From positions 1 to 64,000 of the forward strand of contig JAQGID010000235.1 of the NCBI GenBank assembly GCA_028291405.1: a DNA stretch of 64,000 nucleotides, written 5' to 3'. Origin of the DNA: Rhodospirillales bacterium (GTDB lineage: Bacteria; Pseudomonadota; Alphaproteobacteria; ATCC43930; CGMCC-115725). This document shows, piece after piece, positions 1-7,693 of this stretch (its first letter is position 1; each line of letters begins with the position of its first letter). The translations under genes were made by a program, and so were the position numbers. Under the pieces are notes generated by a model. The model was given only the letters and a program-made list of their open reading frames with translations. It searched no databases and was not told where the DNA came from.

Positions 1-1
1 G

Positions 2-709
2 GCGCCGCCCGCGACGGCGCCAGCCTCGTCCCCGCCGAGCGTGGCGCCAGCCCCGGCGTCTCCGCCGCCCGCCGCGTCGCCGCCGCCGTCGCACTCGCTC
101 GTCAGCTTGAATGCGCCCGACCCGGCCCCAGCGTCGGCATCTTCGGCTTCCTCACCTCCGGCTGCGTCATCGGCTGCCGCGCCGCCGCCTGCCAATCCGC
201 CGCCCGCCAATCCGCCGCCCGCCAATGCGCCGCCGCCGCTGGTCAGTCCCAGCGTGCGCAGCGTTCCCGAGCCGGAGACGCCGCGGGCGCCGCCGCCGGC
301 CCCGACGATCCCCGGCGCCCGGCCCATTCCGGGTCCGGCTGCCGCCGCGCCGCCGCGCCTCGCCTCGCGGCCGCCGCCCGCCGCGACGCCGGAGTCCGGC
401 ACGGTGCTGGGTCAGGTCAGCTTCGCACCGAACTCGGCGCGGCTGAGCCCCAGCGGCAGCCAGGCCGTCGCGGCCGCCGCCAAGGCGCAGCGCGACAGCG
501 GCTCGCCGCTGCGCGTCGTCGGCCATGGCGGCACCGGCGGCGACAGCCCGACGCAACAACTCGCCGGTTTCCGCATCGCGCTCGACCGCGCCAACGCGGT
601 CGCCGTCGCCCTGACCCAGGCCGGCGTCCCGACCGATCAGATCCTGCTCGAGACAGCCCCAACCGACGGCAACGCCTCCAACCAGGCCGAGATCTTCCTG
701 GGGAACTGA
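2..709 (+). CDS. OmpA-like C-terminal domain protein, proline-rich linker, 5' end missing
   Basis: This reading frame is open from the window edge, so the start lies outside; the GTG at 41 is probably internal. The first half is low-complexity Pro/Ala/Ser, including short repeats of the type PPPAN at about nt 186-225, which looks like a periplasmic linker. The last roughly 100 residues resemble an OmpA/MotB-type peptidoglycan-binding domain: VSFAPNSARLSPSG, then RVVGHGG, a helix with LDRANAVAVAL, and GVPTDQILLE. Family knowledge says such domains anchor envelope proteins to the cell wall. It precedes hom by 41 bp on the same strand. The exact subfamily and the N-terminal domain cannot be seen. 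Confidence 0.7.
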   Translation, partial: APPATAPASSPPSVAPAPASPPPAASPPPSHSLVSLNAPDPAPASASSASSPPAASSAAAPPPANPPPANPPPANAPPPLVSPSVRSVPEPETPRAPPPAPTIPGARPIPGPAAAAPPRLASRPPPAATPESGTVLGQVSFAPNSARLSPSGSQAVAAAAKAQRDSGSPLRVVGHGGTGGDSPTQQLAGFRIALDRANAVAVALTQAGVPTDQILLETAPTDGNASNQAEIFLGN

Positions 710-750
710 CCCCGGAAGACGCGGCGAACGCGCAAAGGACGATTCGCATC

Positions 751-2055
751 GTGAACCGCCCGCTCAACCTCGCCATTGCCGGTCTCGGTACCGTCGGCGC
801 GGGCGTCGTGCGGCTGCTCCGCAGCAACGGCAAGCTCATCGCCTTGCGCGGCGGCCGGGCGTTCACGATCGCCGCCGTCGCGGCGCGCGATCCCGGCAAG
901 GCACGCGGCCTCGATCTTTCGGGGGTGCGCTGGTGCGACGACGCGGTCGCGATGGCCGCCGACCCGACGGTCGACGTCGTCGTGGAGCTGATCGGCGGCT
1001 CCGACGGCATCGCCCGGCAGATCGTCGAGACCGCGCTGACGCACGGCAAGCACGTCGTGACCGCGAACAAGGCGCTGATGGCGCAACATGGCAGCGCGCT
1101 GGCGCTGCTTGCCGAGACGAACGACAAGGTGCTGGCCTTCGAGGCGGCCGTTGCCGGCGGCATCCCGGCGATCAAGACGCTGCGCGAAGGCCTCGCGGCG
1201 AACCAGATCGCGCGGCTCTATGGTATCCTCAATGGCACCTGCAACTATATCCTCACGCAGATGAGCGAGCCTGGGCGGGAGACCGGCCGCGAGTTCGGCG
1301 ACGTCCTCGCCGAAGCGCAGGCGCTGGGCTATGCCGAAGCCGATCCCAGCTTCGACGTCGACGGCGTCGACGCGGCGCACAAGCTGGCGATCCTGACCAG
1401 CCTCGCCTTCGGCAGCGCGGTCGATTTCGCCGGCATCCACGTCGAGGGCATTCGGCACGTCTCGGCGCTCGACATCGATTTCGCGGCCGAGCTCGGCTAT
1501 CGCATCAAACTGCTCGGAATTGCGCGGCTGACCGAACGAGGCGTCGAGCAGCGCGTTCATCCCTGCATGGTTCCCCTCGCCACCCCGATTGCCGCCGTCG
1601 ACGGCGTCTTCAACGCCGTCGTCGCGGAGTGCGATTTTGCCGGCCGCATCGTGCTGCAGGGCCGCGGCGCCGGCGCGGAGCCGACCGCCTCGGCGGTGGT
1701 CGCCGATCTGATCGACATCGCCGCCGGGCGGCGGACGCCGACGTTCGGCGTGCCGGCCGCCTCGCTGGCGCGCCGGCCAGCCTCGCCGATGCTGCACCAC
1801 CGCGGCGCCTATTACATCCGCCTCATGGTGCTCGATCGGCCCGGCGTCATCGCCGACATTGCCGCGGCGCTGCGCGACGAGCAGGTCTCGATGGAGGCGA
1901 TGATCCAGCGTGGCCGCTCGCCCGGCGAGGCGGTGCCGATCGTGCTGACGACGCATGTCACCGAAGAGGCGGCGATGCGCCGCGCCCTCGACCGTATCGC
2001 GCTGCTCGATACCGTCACCGAGCCGCCGCGCATGATCCGCATCGAGGATCTATAG
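751..2055 (+). CDS. hom: Homoserine dehydrogenase
   Basis: Catalyses NAD(P)H-dependent reduction of aspartate semialdehyde to homoserine, the branch point to threonine and methionine. The 434 residues match the usual length of about 430-440. A Rossmann nucleotide-binding GLGTVG lies at residues 11-16, the catalytic-domain signature NGTCNY near residue 161, and DGVDAAHKLAIL follows in the dimerisation/catalytic region. From about residue 350 there is a C-terminal ACT domain (YIRLMVLDRPGVIADIA), the usual site of threonine feedback inhibition. The start is GTG with AAAGGA about 10 bp upstream. It is followed after 34 bp by glpX, an order common in Rhodospirillales and sphingomonads. Confidence 0.95.
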   Translation: MNRPLNLAIAGLGTVGAGVVRLLRSNGKLIALRGGRAFTIAAVAARDPGKARGLDLSGVRWCDDAVAMAADPTVDVVVELIGGSDGIARQIVETALTHGKHVVTANKALMAQHGSALALLAETNDKVLAFEAAVAGGIPAIKTLREGLAANQIARLYGILNGTCNYILTQMSEPGRETGREFGDVLAEAQALGYAEADPSFDVDGVDAAHKLAILTSLAFGSAVDFAGIHVEGIRHVSALDIDFAAELGYRIKLLGIARLTERGVEQRVHPCMVPLATPIAAVDGVFNAVVAECDFAGRIVLQGRGAGAEPTASAVVADLIDIAAGRRTPTFGVPAASLARRPASPMLHHRGAYYIRLMVLDRPGVIADIAAALRDEQVSMEAMIQRGRSPGEAVPIVLTTHVTEEAAMRRALDRIALLDTVTEPPRMIRIEDL

Positions 2056-2089
2056 TATTGTTGAACGCCTGAAACCGCCGGGAGACACG

Positions 2090-3079
2090 ATGACCGACAT
2101 GACGATGATGGACCGCAACCTCGCCCTCGAGGCGGTGCGGGTCACCGAGGCGGCGGCGTTGACCGCCTCGCGCCTGATGGGGCGCGGCGACGAGAAGGCG
2201 GCCGACCAGGCCGCCGTCGACGCGATGCGCATGGCGCTGAACGGGCTCGCGATCGACGGCACCGTGGTGATCGGCGAGGGCGAGCGCGACGAGGCGCCGA
2301 TGCTCTATATCGGCGAAAAGGTCGGCACAGGGCAGGGCCCCAAGATCGACATCGCCCTCGACCCGCTGGAAGGCACGACGATCACCGCCAAGGGCGGACC
2401 TAACGCGCTCGCCGTCATCGCCATGGCCGAGGCCGGCGGCTTCCTCAACGCCCCCGACGTCTACATGGACAAGATCGCGGTCGGCGGCGATCTGCCGCCC
2501 GGCGTCGTCGATCTCGACGAGAAGCCGGCGACCAACCTCAAGAACCTCGCGAAGGCGAAGAAGCTCGACGTCGCCGACCTCGTCGTCTGCATCCTCGACC
2601 GGCCGCGCCATTCCGAGCTGATCGCCAAGGTCCGCGAGGCCGGCGCCCGCATCATGCTGATCGGCGACGGCGACGTCAGCGGCGTCATCTCGACCTCGCA
2701 GCCGGACAGCGGCGTCGATTTCTACCTCGGCTCGGGCGGCGCGCCGGAAGGCGTCCTCGCGGCGGCGGCGCTGCGCTGCATCGGCGGCCAGATGCAGGGA
2801 AGGCTGATCTTCCGCAACGACGACGAGAAGGGCCGCGCGACTCGGATCGGCATCACCGACTTCAACCGCAAATACGATCTGCTCGACCTCGCCAAGGGCA
2901 ACGTCATGTTCGCCGCGACCGGCGTCACCACCGGGACGATGCTGCAGGGCGTCCGCCGCTTCGCCGGCGGCGCCACGACGCATTCGCTGGTGATGCGCTC
3001 GAAGAGCGGCACCGTCCGCTACATCTCGGCACAGCACAATCTCGAGCGCAAGACCGGGTTCCTGCCGGCCGATCGGTGA
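2090..3079 (+). CDS. glpX: Class II fructose-1,6-bisphosphatase
   Basis: Hydrolyses fructose-1,6-bisphosphate to fructose-6-phosphate in gluconeogenesis; many alphaproteobacterial versions also act on sedoheptulose-1,7-bisphosphate. At 329 residues it has the normal length. The metal- and phosphate-binding motifs are visible: GEGERDEAPML near residue 62 and DPLEGT near residue 91, followed by the GGxPEGVLAAAALRCIGG segment. The ATG at 2090 has GGGAGA 8 bp upstream. Its stop codon overlaps the GTG start of recJ by 4 bp (GTGA), implying translational coupling. Confidence 0.96.
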   Translation: MTDMTMMDRNLALEAVRVTEAAALTASRLMGRGDEKAADQAAVDAMRMALNGLAIDGTVVIGEGERDEAPMLYIGEKVGTGQGPKIDIALDPLEGTTITAKGGPNALAVIAMAEAGGFLNAPDVYMDKIAVGGDLPPGVVDLDEKPATNLKNLAKAKKLDVADLVVCILDRPRHSELIAKVREAGARIMLIGDGDVSGVISTSQPDSGVDFYLGSGGAPEGVLAAAALRCIGGQMQGRLIFRNDDEKGRATRIGITDFNRKYDLLDLAKGNVMFAATGVTTGTMLQGVRRFAGGATTHSLVMRSKSGTVRYISAQHNLERKTGFLPADR

Positions 3080-4884
3080 CGGCTCCGCTCGCCGCGCTTG
3101 CCGGGGAAGAGGCCGACGCCGGCTTCTACCTCGGCGTCGCGCGCTCGTTGTGCGGCCGCCAGTGGCGGCAGGCGCCGGGCGACGACCGGCTGGCGCTCGC
3201 CCTCGCGCAGCGCTTCGGCCTGCCCGAGGTGCTCGGCCGCATCATGGCCTCGCGCGGCATCGACCTCGACGGCGCCGAGGCGTTTCTCGAGCCGCGGCTG
3301 CGCAGCGCGCTGCCGGATCCCAGCCTCCTGCGCGACATGGACAAGGCGGCGGCAAGACTTGCCGCGGCAGTGACGGCCGGCGAGCAGATCGCGGTGTTTG
3401 GCGATTACGACGTCGACGGCGCGACCTCCTCGGCGCTGCTGCAGCGCTTTTTCGAAGCCGTCGGCGGCAAGGTCGCGGTCTATATTCCCGACCGCCAGAA
3501 GGAGGGCTACGGCCCCAATCTGCCGGCGCTGCTGCGCCTGCAGGCGGCTGGCGCCGGCGTCGTCGTCACCGTCGATTGCGGCACGACGGCGCATGACGTC
3601 CTCGCCGCCGCCGCCGCCGCCGGCATCGAGATCGTCGTCGTCGACCACCACGTCGCCGAGCCGGCGCTGCCGCCGGCGCTGGCGATCGTCAATCCGAACC
3701 GGCTCGACGAGAGCGGCGCCCACGGCCAACTCGCCGCCGTCGGCGTCGCCTTCCTGCTGATCGTCGCGGTCAACCGGGCGCTGCGCGACACCGGCTGGTT
3801 CAACAACCGGCCGGCGCCGCATCTGCTGCAATGGTTGGACCTGGTGGCGCTGGGCACGGTCTGCGATGTCGTGCCGCTGACCGGCATCAACCGCGCTCTC
3901 GTCGCGCAGGGTTTGAAGGTGATGCAGCGCCGCGGCAATCCCGGCATCGCGGCGCTCGCCGACGTCGGCCGGGCGAACGAGCGGCTCGAGGCCTATCACG
4001 CCGGCTTCATTCTGGGCCCGCGGGTCAATGCCGGCGGTCGCGTCGGCAGCGCCGATCTCGGCTCGCGGCTCCTCGCTACCGATGATCCGGCGCTGGCGCA
4101 GGAGCTCGCGCGACAGCTCGACGGCTTCAACTCCGAGCGGCGCGAGATCGAGGCCGCCGTGCTCGAGGCGGCGATCGCCGCCGTCGAGGCGCGGCCGCTG
4201 ACGGCGCCGCTCGTCTTCGTCGCCGGCGCCGGCTGGCACCCCGGCGTCATCGGCATCGTCGCGAGCCGCCTCAAGGAGCGCTACAACCGCCCCGCCTGCG
4301 TCGTCGCCTTGGGCGAGGACGGCATCGGCAAGGGTTCCGGCCGCTCGGTCGCCGGCGTCGCGCTCGGCGATATCGTCATCGCGGCGCGCCAGGAAGGGCT
4401 GCTGCTCAACGGCGGCGGCCATGCGATGGCGGCGGGCTTCGCCGTCGCCGCCGGCGGGCTCGAGGCCTTCAGCGACTTCCTCGCCGCCCGCATCGCCGCG
4501 GCGATCGGCAGCGAGGAAATCGTGCCGCGGCTGATGCTCGATGGCGCGCTGACCCCGGCGGCGGCGAACGGCGAGCTCTACGCGATGGTCGAGCGTCTCG
4601 CCCCCTTCGGCGCCGGCAATCCCGAGCCGCGCTTCGCCATTCCCGCCGCCCGCCTCCTCTACGCCGAGCCGGTCGGCGGCCAGCATGTCCGCTGCACGAT
4701 CGGCGACGGCGCCGGCACCGCGCGGCTCAAGGCCATCGCCTTCCGCTGCATGGAGAACGCGCTCGGCGCCGCCCTGCTCGAGCGCAGCGGCGCCCTCTTC
4801 CATTTCGCCGGCCACCTGCGCGCCGACACCTGGGCCGGCAACGGCGCCGTACAGTTCTGCATCGACGACGCGGCGCCGGCGTGA
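3076..4884 (+). CDS. recJ: Single-stranded-DNA-specific exonuclease RecJ
   Basis: A 5'-3' single-strand DNA exonuclease used in RecF-pathway recombination, mismatch repair and base-excision repair. It is 602 residues long. The DHH phosphoesterase core is present: FGDYDVDGATSS near residue 110 and the name-giving VDHH near residue 189. The DHHA1 part contains GGGHAMAAGF near residue 445 and is followed by the RecJ OB-fold C-terminus. The start is a GTG overlapping the glpX stop by 4 bp; no other start is better placed. It closes the hom-glpX-recJ run and is followed by a tRNA gene 68 bp downstream. Confidence 0.95.
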   Translation: MTAPLAALAGEEADAGFYLGVARSLCGRQWRQAPGDDRLALALAQRFGLPEVLGRIMASRGIDLDGAEAFLEPRLRSALPDPSLLRDMDKAAARLAAAVTAGEQIAVFGDYDVDGATSSALLQRFFEAVGGKVAVYIPDRQKEGYGPNLPALLRLQAAGAGVVVTVDCGTTAHDVLAAAAAAGIEIVVVDHHVAEPALPPALAIVNPNRLDESGAHGQLAAVGVAFLLIVAVNRALRDTGWFNNRPAPHLLQWLDLVALGTVCDVVPLTGINRALVAQGLKVMQRRGNPGIAALADVGRANERLEAYHAGFILGPRVNAGGRVGSADLGSRLLATDDPALAQELARQLDGFNSERREIEAAVLEAAIAAVEARPLTAPLVFVAGAGWHPGVIGIVASRLKERYNRPACVVALGEDGIGKGSGRSVAGVALGDIVIAARQEGLLLNGGGHAMAAGFAVAAGGLEAFSDFLAARIAAAIGSEEIVPRLMLDGALTPAAANGELYAMVERLAPFGAGNPEPRFAIPAARLLYAEPVGGQHVRCTIGDGAGTARLKAIAFRCMENALGAALLERSGALFHFAGHLRADTWAGNGAVQFCIDDAAPA

Positions 4885-4952
4885 GCCTCGGCCCGACTGC
4901 CACCTTGATTTATCCCGCCCGCACGTCTATCCACTGCGCGCCAGCCTCCCAC

Positions 4953-5028
4953 GTCCCCATCGTCTAGAGGCCTAGGACATCGCCCTTTCACGGCGGTAAC
5001 ACGGGTTCGAATCCCGTTGGGGACGCCA
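4953..5028 (+). tRNA. tRNA-Glu (TTC)
   Basis: A complete cloverleaf can be drawn. Acceptor GTCCCCA (4953-4959) pairs with TGGGGAC (5018-5024), followed by discriminator G and an encoded CCA (5026-5028). The anticodon loop is CTTTCAC (4985-4991) with anticodon TTC at 4987-4989. The T-arm is GGGTTCGAATCCC. It lies alone downstream of recJ. A degraded copy of its 3' end lies 58 bp after it (see 5030-5113). Confidence 0.96.
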
Positions 5029-5029
5029 A

Positions 5030-5113
5030 GAGTTCATCAATGGGCAGGTAGAGGGCAATATTCTCTGCTCGTGACTGCTCATGCACTGGGTTCAAATCCC
5101 GTTTGGAACGCCA
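5030..5113 (+). repeat. Degenerate tRNA-like remnant repeating the tRNA-Glu 3' end
   Basis: Positions 5086-5113 match the T-arm, acceptor strand and CCA of the upstream tRNA-Glu (5001-5028) at 23 of 28 bases. The preceding bases (GTTC at 5031-5034, GGTAGAG at 5047-5053) loosely recall an acceptor start and D-arm, but the acceptor pairs only four of seven positions and no sound anticodon arm forms. It is either a decayed second tRNA or the 3'-end duplication left by an integrase that used the tRNA gene as its target. Confidence 0.6.
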
Positions 5114-5557
5114 ATTGGCAGCCGGCTCAGGTCGGTTCGGCGATTTGGTCGCAGCCGCCGGCGAACACGCCGATTTTCACTTGGGCGGCAGGTGTCGAAG
5201 GGCATTACCAAGCCTATCGGGAACCCTCTCTCGGTGTCAGCGAGGACGGCGGATTCGGCAGCGTCACGCTCGACGGCCGGGTGACCTTCAACCAGTGGCA
5301 ATTGCGCGGGGAGGGGTCGGTGGTCTATGGCATGATGGATTACTCGGGGTCCGGCATGATCGATGGCATAAACGATCTCGAAATCGAGGCCAGAATCATC
5401 GGGGCTTACGTCTTCACGATCGATACGCTCGGCAACCAGCTGACCCCTTATTCCGGCTATGGCTATCGGCGCCTCTAGGGGTGTCACCGTCGGCGGCGGC
5501 TATGAGCCGGCGAATAATACGACCGAGGTCGGAGTCAGTCTCAAGGCGTGGTTCTGA
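5114..5557 (+). pseudogene. Broken outer-membrane beta-barrel protein fragment
   Basis: From just after the tRNA-like repeat, the frame of positions 5017-5478 encodes alternating hydrophobic/aromatic strands (FTWAAGVEGHYQAY, FNQWQLRGEGSVVYGMMDYSG, GAYVFTI, TPYSGYGYRRL) typical of a small barrel. It then hits TAG at 5476. A different frame, beginning near 5480, supplies a convincing last strand (GVTVGGGYEP... ending VSLKAWF, stop 5555-5557) with the terminal Phe that barrel-assembly signals normally have. No signal peptide or start codon precedes it. The gene has therefore lost its 5' end and probably an internal piece as well as frame. The specific porin family is not recognised. Confidence 0.65.
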
Positions 5558-5637
5558 GGATCGGATTGAGACTCGGGAGGCGTCGTGCCAGATTTCGTGA
5601 TGCGCGCGTCTTTCCAATCACTCGAGAAACGAAGGCG

Positions 5638-6546
5638 ATGGCAAGGGAACGATCGTCGATGCATCCTGCGCGAACTTGCCGACCGGTTCTTCATGGTTGC
5701 GCGGCGGCCTGTCTCTTCTGGAGCATCGCCGCGGCGCGGGCCGAGACGCCCGTGCCGATGCCCGACAAGAGCGCCTATACGCTGTTCAATCCGACGCCCG
5801 ACGACCAGATGCGCGCCTTCGCGCCCGACCGGCCGACCAAGATCACCGGCCCGACCACGGTGGATGCCGGCCATTTTCAAATCGAAACGGACATCTTCAA
5901 CTACACTTACGATCGCCGAAACGATCAGCGCATCACGACGAAATCGAGCCTGTGGTTCGATCCGACGCTCAAGCTGGGGCTCACCAACGACATCGACGCC
6001 GAGGTGACGCTGACCCCCTATCTGAAGAGCCGCGCAAGTGACCAGCGCAGCGGAGACAGTACTCAGGCGGAAGGAATAGGCGACACGGTCCTGCGGCTGA
6101 AGATCAATCTCGAAGGCAACGACGGGGGCGATTTCGCGCTGGCGGTGCTGCCTTACGTCAAGCTGCCGACGGCCGCCGCCAACCTCGGCAACAATCAGCT
6201 CGAGGCGGGAATCCTCCTTCCGATGACGTATGCGCTGGGGAGCGATTTCACGGTCGCTTATCAAACGTCGGTCAATTGGCTCAAGGATAATTTCGACAAC
6301 GGCTTGCACTGGGACTTTCAGAACACGCTGACGCTCGGCCACCCGGTTCTGGAGCGGGCATCGGTGTTCGTCGAACTGTTCCACGAGATCGGAATCGATA
6401 AGGGGGCACGCAGCATTATCACCGCGGATCTCGCCGCGGCGTACCTGCTGACGGACAATCTGCAAATCGATGCCGGCGTGAATTTCGGCATCACCCGCGC
6501 CGCGCCGGACACCAACATCTATGTCGGGATCGCGCTGCGCCTCTAG
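5638..6546 (+). CDS. Outer-membrane channel-like protein (phenol MetA-pathway family)
   Basis: A secreted beta-barrel protein of about 302 residues. A signal peptide ends near AAARA, followed by the mature start ETPVPMPDKSAYTLFNP. The segment PTTVDAGHFQIETDIFNYTYDRR and later alternating strands (DFALAVLPYVKLPTAAANLG, LPMTYALGSDFTVAYQTSVNW), ending IYVGIALRL, are typical of the 'putative MetA-pathway of phenol degradation' outer-membrane family, whose substrates are mostly unknown. ATG 5638 is chosen because AAGG lies 5-7 bp upstream and gives a normal signal peptide; ATG 5659 is also possible. No partner enzymes for aromatic degradation are nearby, so no substrate is assigned. Confidence 0.65.
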   Translation: MARERSSMHPARTCRPVLHGCAAACLFWSIAAARAETPVPMPDKSAYTLFNPTPDDQMRAFAPDRPTKITGPTTVDAGHFQIETDIFNYTYDRRNDQRITTKSSLWFDPTLKLGLTNDIDAEVTLTPYLKSRASDQRSGDSTQAEGIGDTVLRLKINLEGNDGGDFALAVLPYVKLPTAAANLGNNQLEAGILLPMTYALGSDFTVAYQTSVNWLKDNFDNGLHWDFQNTLTLGHPVLERASVFVELFHEIGIDKGARSIITADLAAAYLLTDNLQIDAGVNFGITRAAPDTNIYVGIALRL

Positions 6547-6685
6547 GTACCCCGCGGACGGAACGTTCGGGTTCGGGAGATTACTTGCCGCACCTGGTCG
6601 CGGCTTCCGCTGTGAACCTGCGGCTATCGAGGAGCGCGATCATCTCGTCGCGCCCGAAATCCTGGCGCTCGGAACTTGAGGTTTC

Positions 6686-7561
6686 ATGAAACGTACACAT
6701 CGGTCGTCGATGGAGGGACCGGTGAGCCTGGATCTTGCGATTTTTCACGTTATTAACGGCGTCGCCGGCAGTTGGACGATGGATCGGATCGTCAACTACG
6801 TCTCCGACAGCACGATGCTGCGCACCGCGCCGTTCCTGGTGCCGCTGTGGTATTTCTGGATGGCGCCGAGTGCAGACCTCGAGCGCCGGCGAAGAGTCAT
6901 CATGAGTACGCTGCTCGGCGTCGCCGTGTCGCTCGTCGCGAATCGCGTGATTGCCAGCTTCTTGCCGTTCCGGGTCCGCCCGATGTTCACCGAGGGCATC
7001 GGCTTCCATGCCCTGTCGGTGAACCCGCCGATGGATCTCGAGAATTGGAGCTCATTTCCGAGCGACAACGCGACGTTCTTCTTCGCCCTCGCGACGGGGC
7101 TCTTTTTCCTGACGCGGCGATACGGAATCTATCTCTGGCTCCACGCCCTGGCAGTCATCTGCCTGCCGCGCATCTACATGGGGATCCATTATCCGAGCGA
7201 CATCGCGGTTGGGGCGGTGCTGGGCATAATCGGCGGCTTTCTCGCCCTCGTGCCGGGCTTGCCGCGCCTGTTGCGCTTTTCCGAGATCAGTCGATGGTCG
7301 GACGATCATCGCGGAGTCTTCGCGGCGCTTTTCTTCCTCGTCACCATGGAAATGGCTCTCATCTTCGATGATCTGCGCAACCTTGCGCATGGCTTCATCA
7401 GGGGGCTGAAAGTGGCGGGATTGCCGGTGCGCGAGGAGATCGGCCTGTTCGCGATGGGCGCAGCCCTCGTCGGCCTCGCGCTCATCGGCCGCGGCATCGT
7501 GACATACCGTCTCAAGGCAAGTCGGCGGCCGGGCGAGCAATCCGCCTCCGGCGCCGTTTGA
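6686..7561 (+). CDS. PAP2-superfamily membrane phosphatase
   Basis: An integral membrane protein of about 290 residues with several hydrophobic helices. The three phosphatase motifs of the PAP2 superfamily are recognisable: FRVRPMF (motif 1), SFPSDNATFFFALA (motif 2, with PSDN in place of the usual PSGH) and RIYMGIHYPSDIAVGAVLG (motif 3, with the catalytic His and Asp). Such enzymes dephosphorylate lipid phosphates such as undecaprenyl-diphosphate or phosphatidic acid at the outer face of the inner membrane. The long C-terminal part adds two more probable helices. ATG 6686 has TTGAGG upstream; GTG 6722 has GGAGGG and is an equally good start. The substrate is unknown. Confidence 0.8.
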   Translation: MKRTHRSSMEGPVSLDLAIFHVINGVAGSWTMDRIVNYVSDSTMLRTAPFLVPLWYFWMAPSADLERRRRVIMSTLLGVAVSLVANRVIASFLPFRVRPMFTEGIGFHALSVNPPMDLENWSSFPSDNATFFFALATGLFFLTRRYGIYLWLHALAVICLPRIYMGIHYPSDIAVGAVLGIIGGFLALVPGLPRLLRFSEISRWSDDHRGVFAALFFLVTMEMALIFDDLRNLAHGFIRGLKVAGLPVREEIGLFAMGAALVGLALIGRGIVTYRLKASRRPGEQSASGAV

Positions 7562-7693
7562 GGCTGGGGGCAGCCCCTTTCCAATCTTCCAGAGGGGTGC
7601 TACGTTCCCGCCTTGTTCTTGGCGGCGCCACCTCAATCTCGAAGCGGATCTCGTGTCTTCGGGCTCCCGGGCGTCGGGTACCCCGGAGACTTC

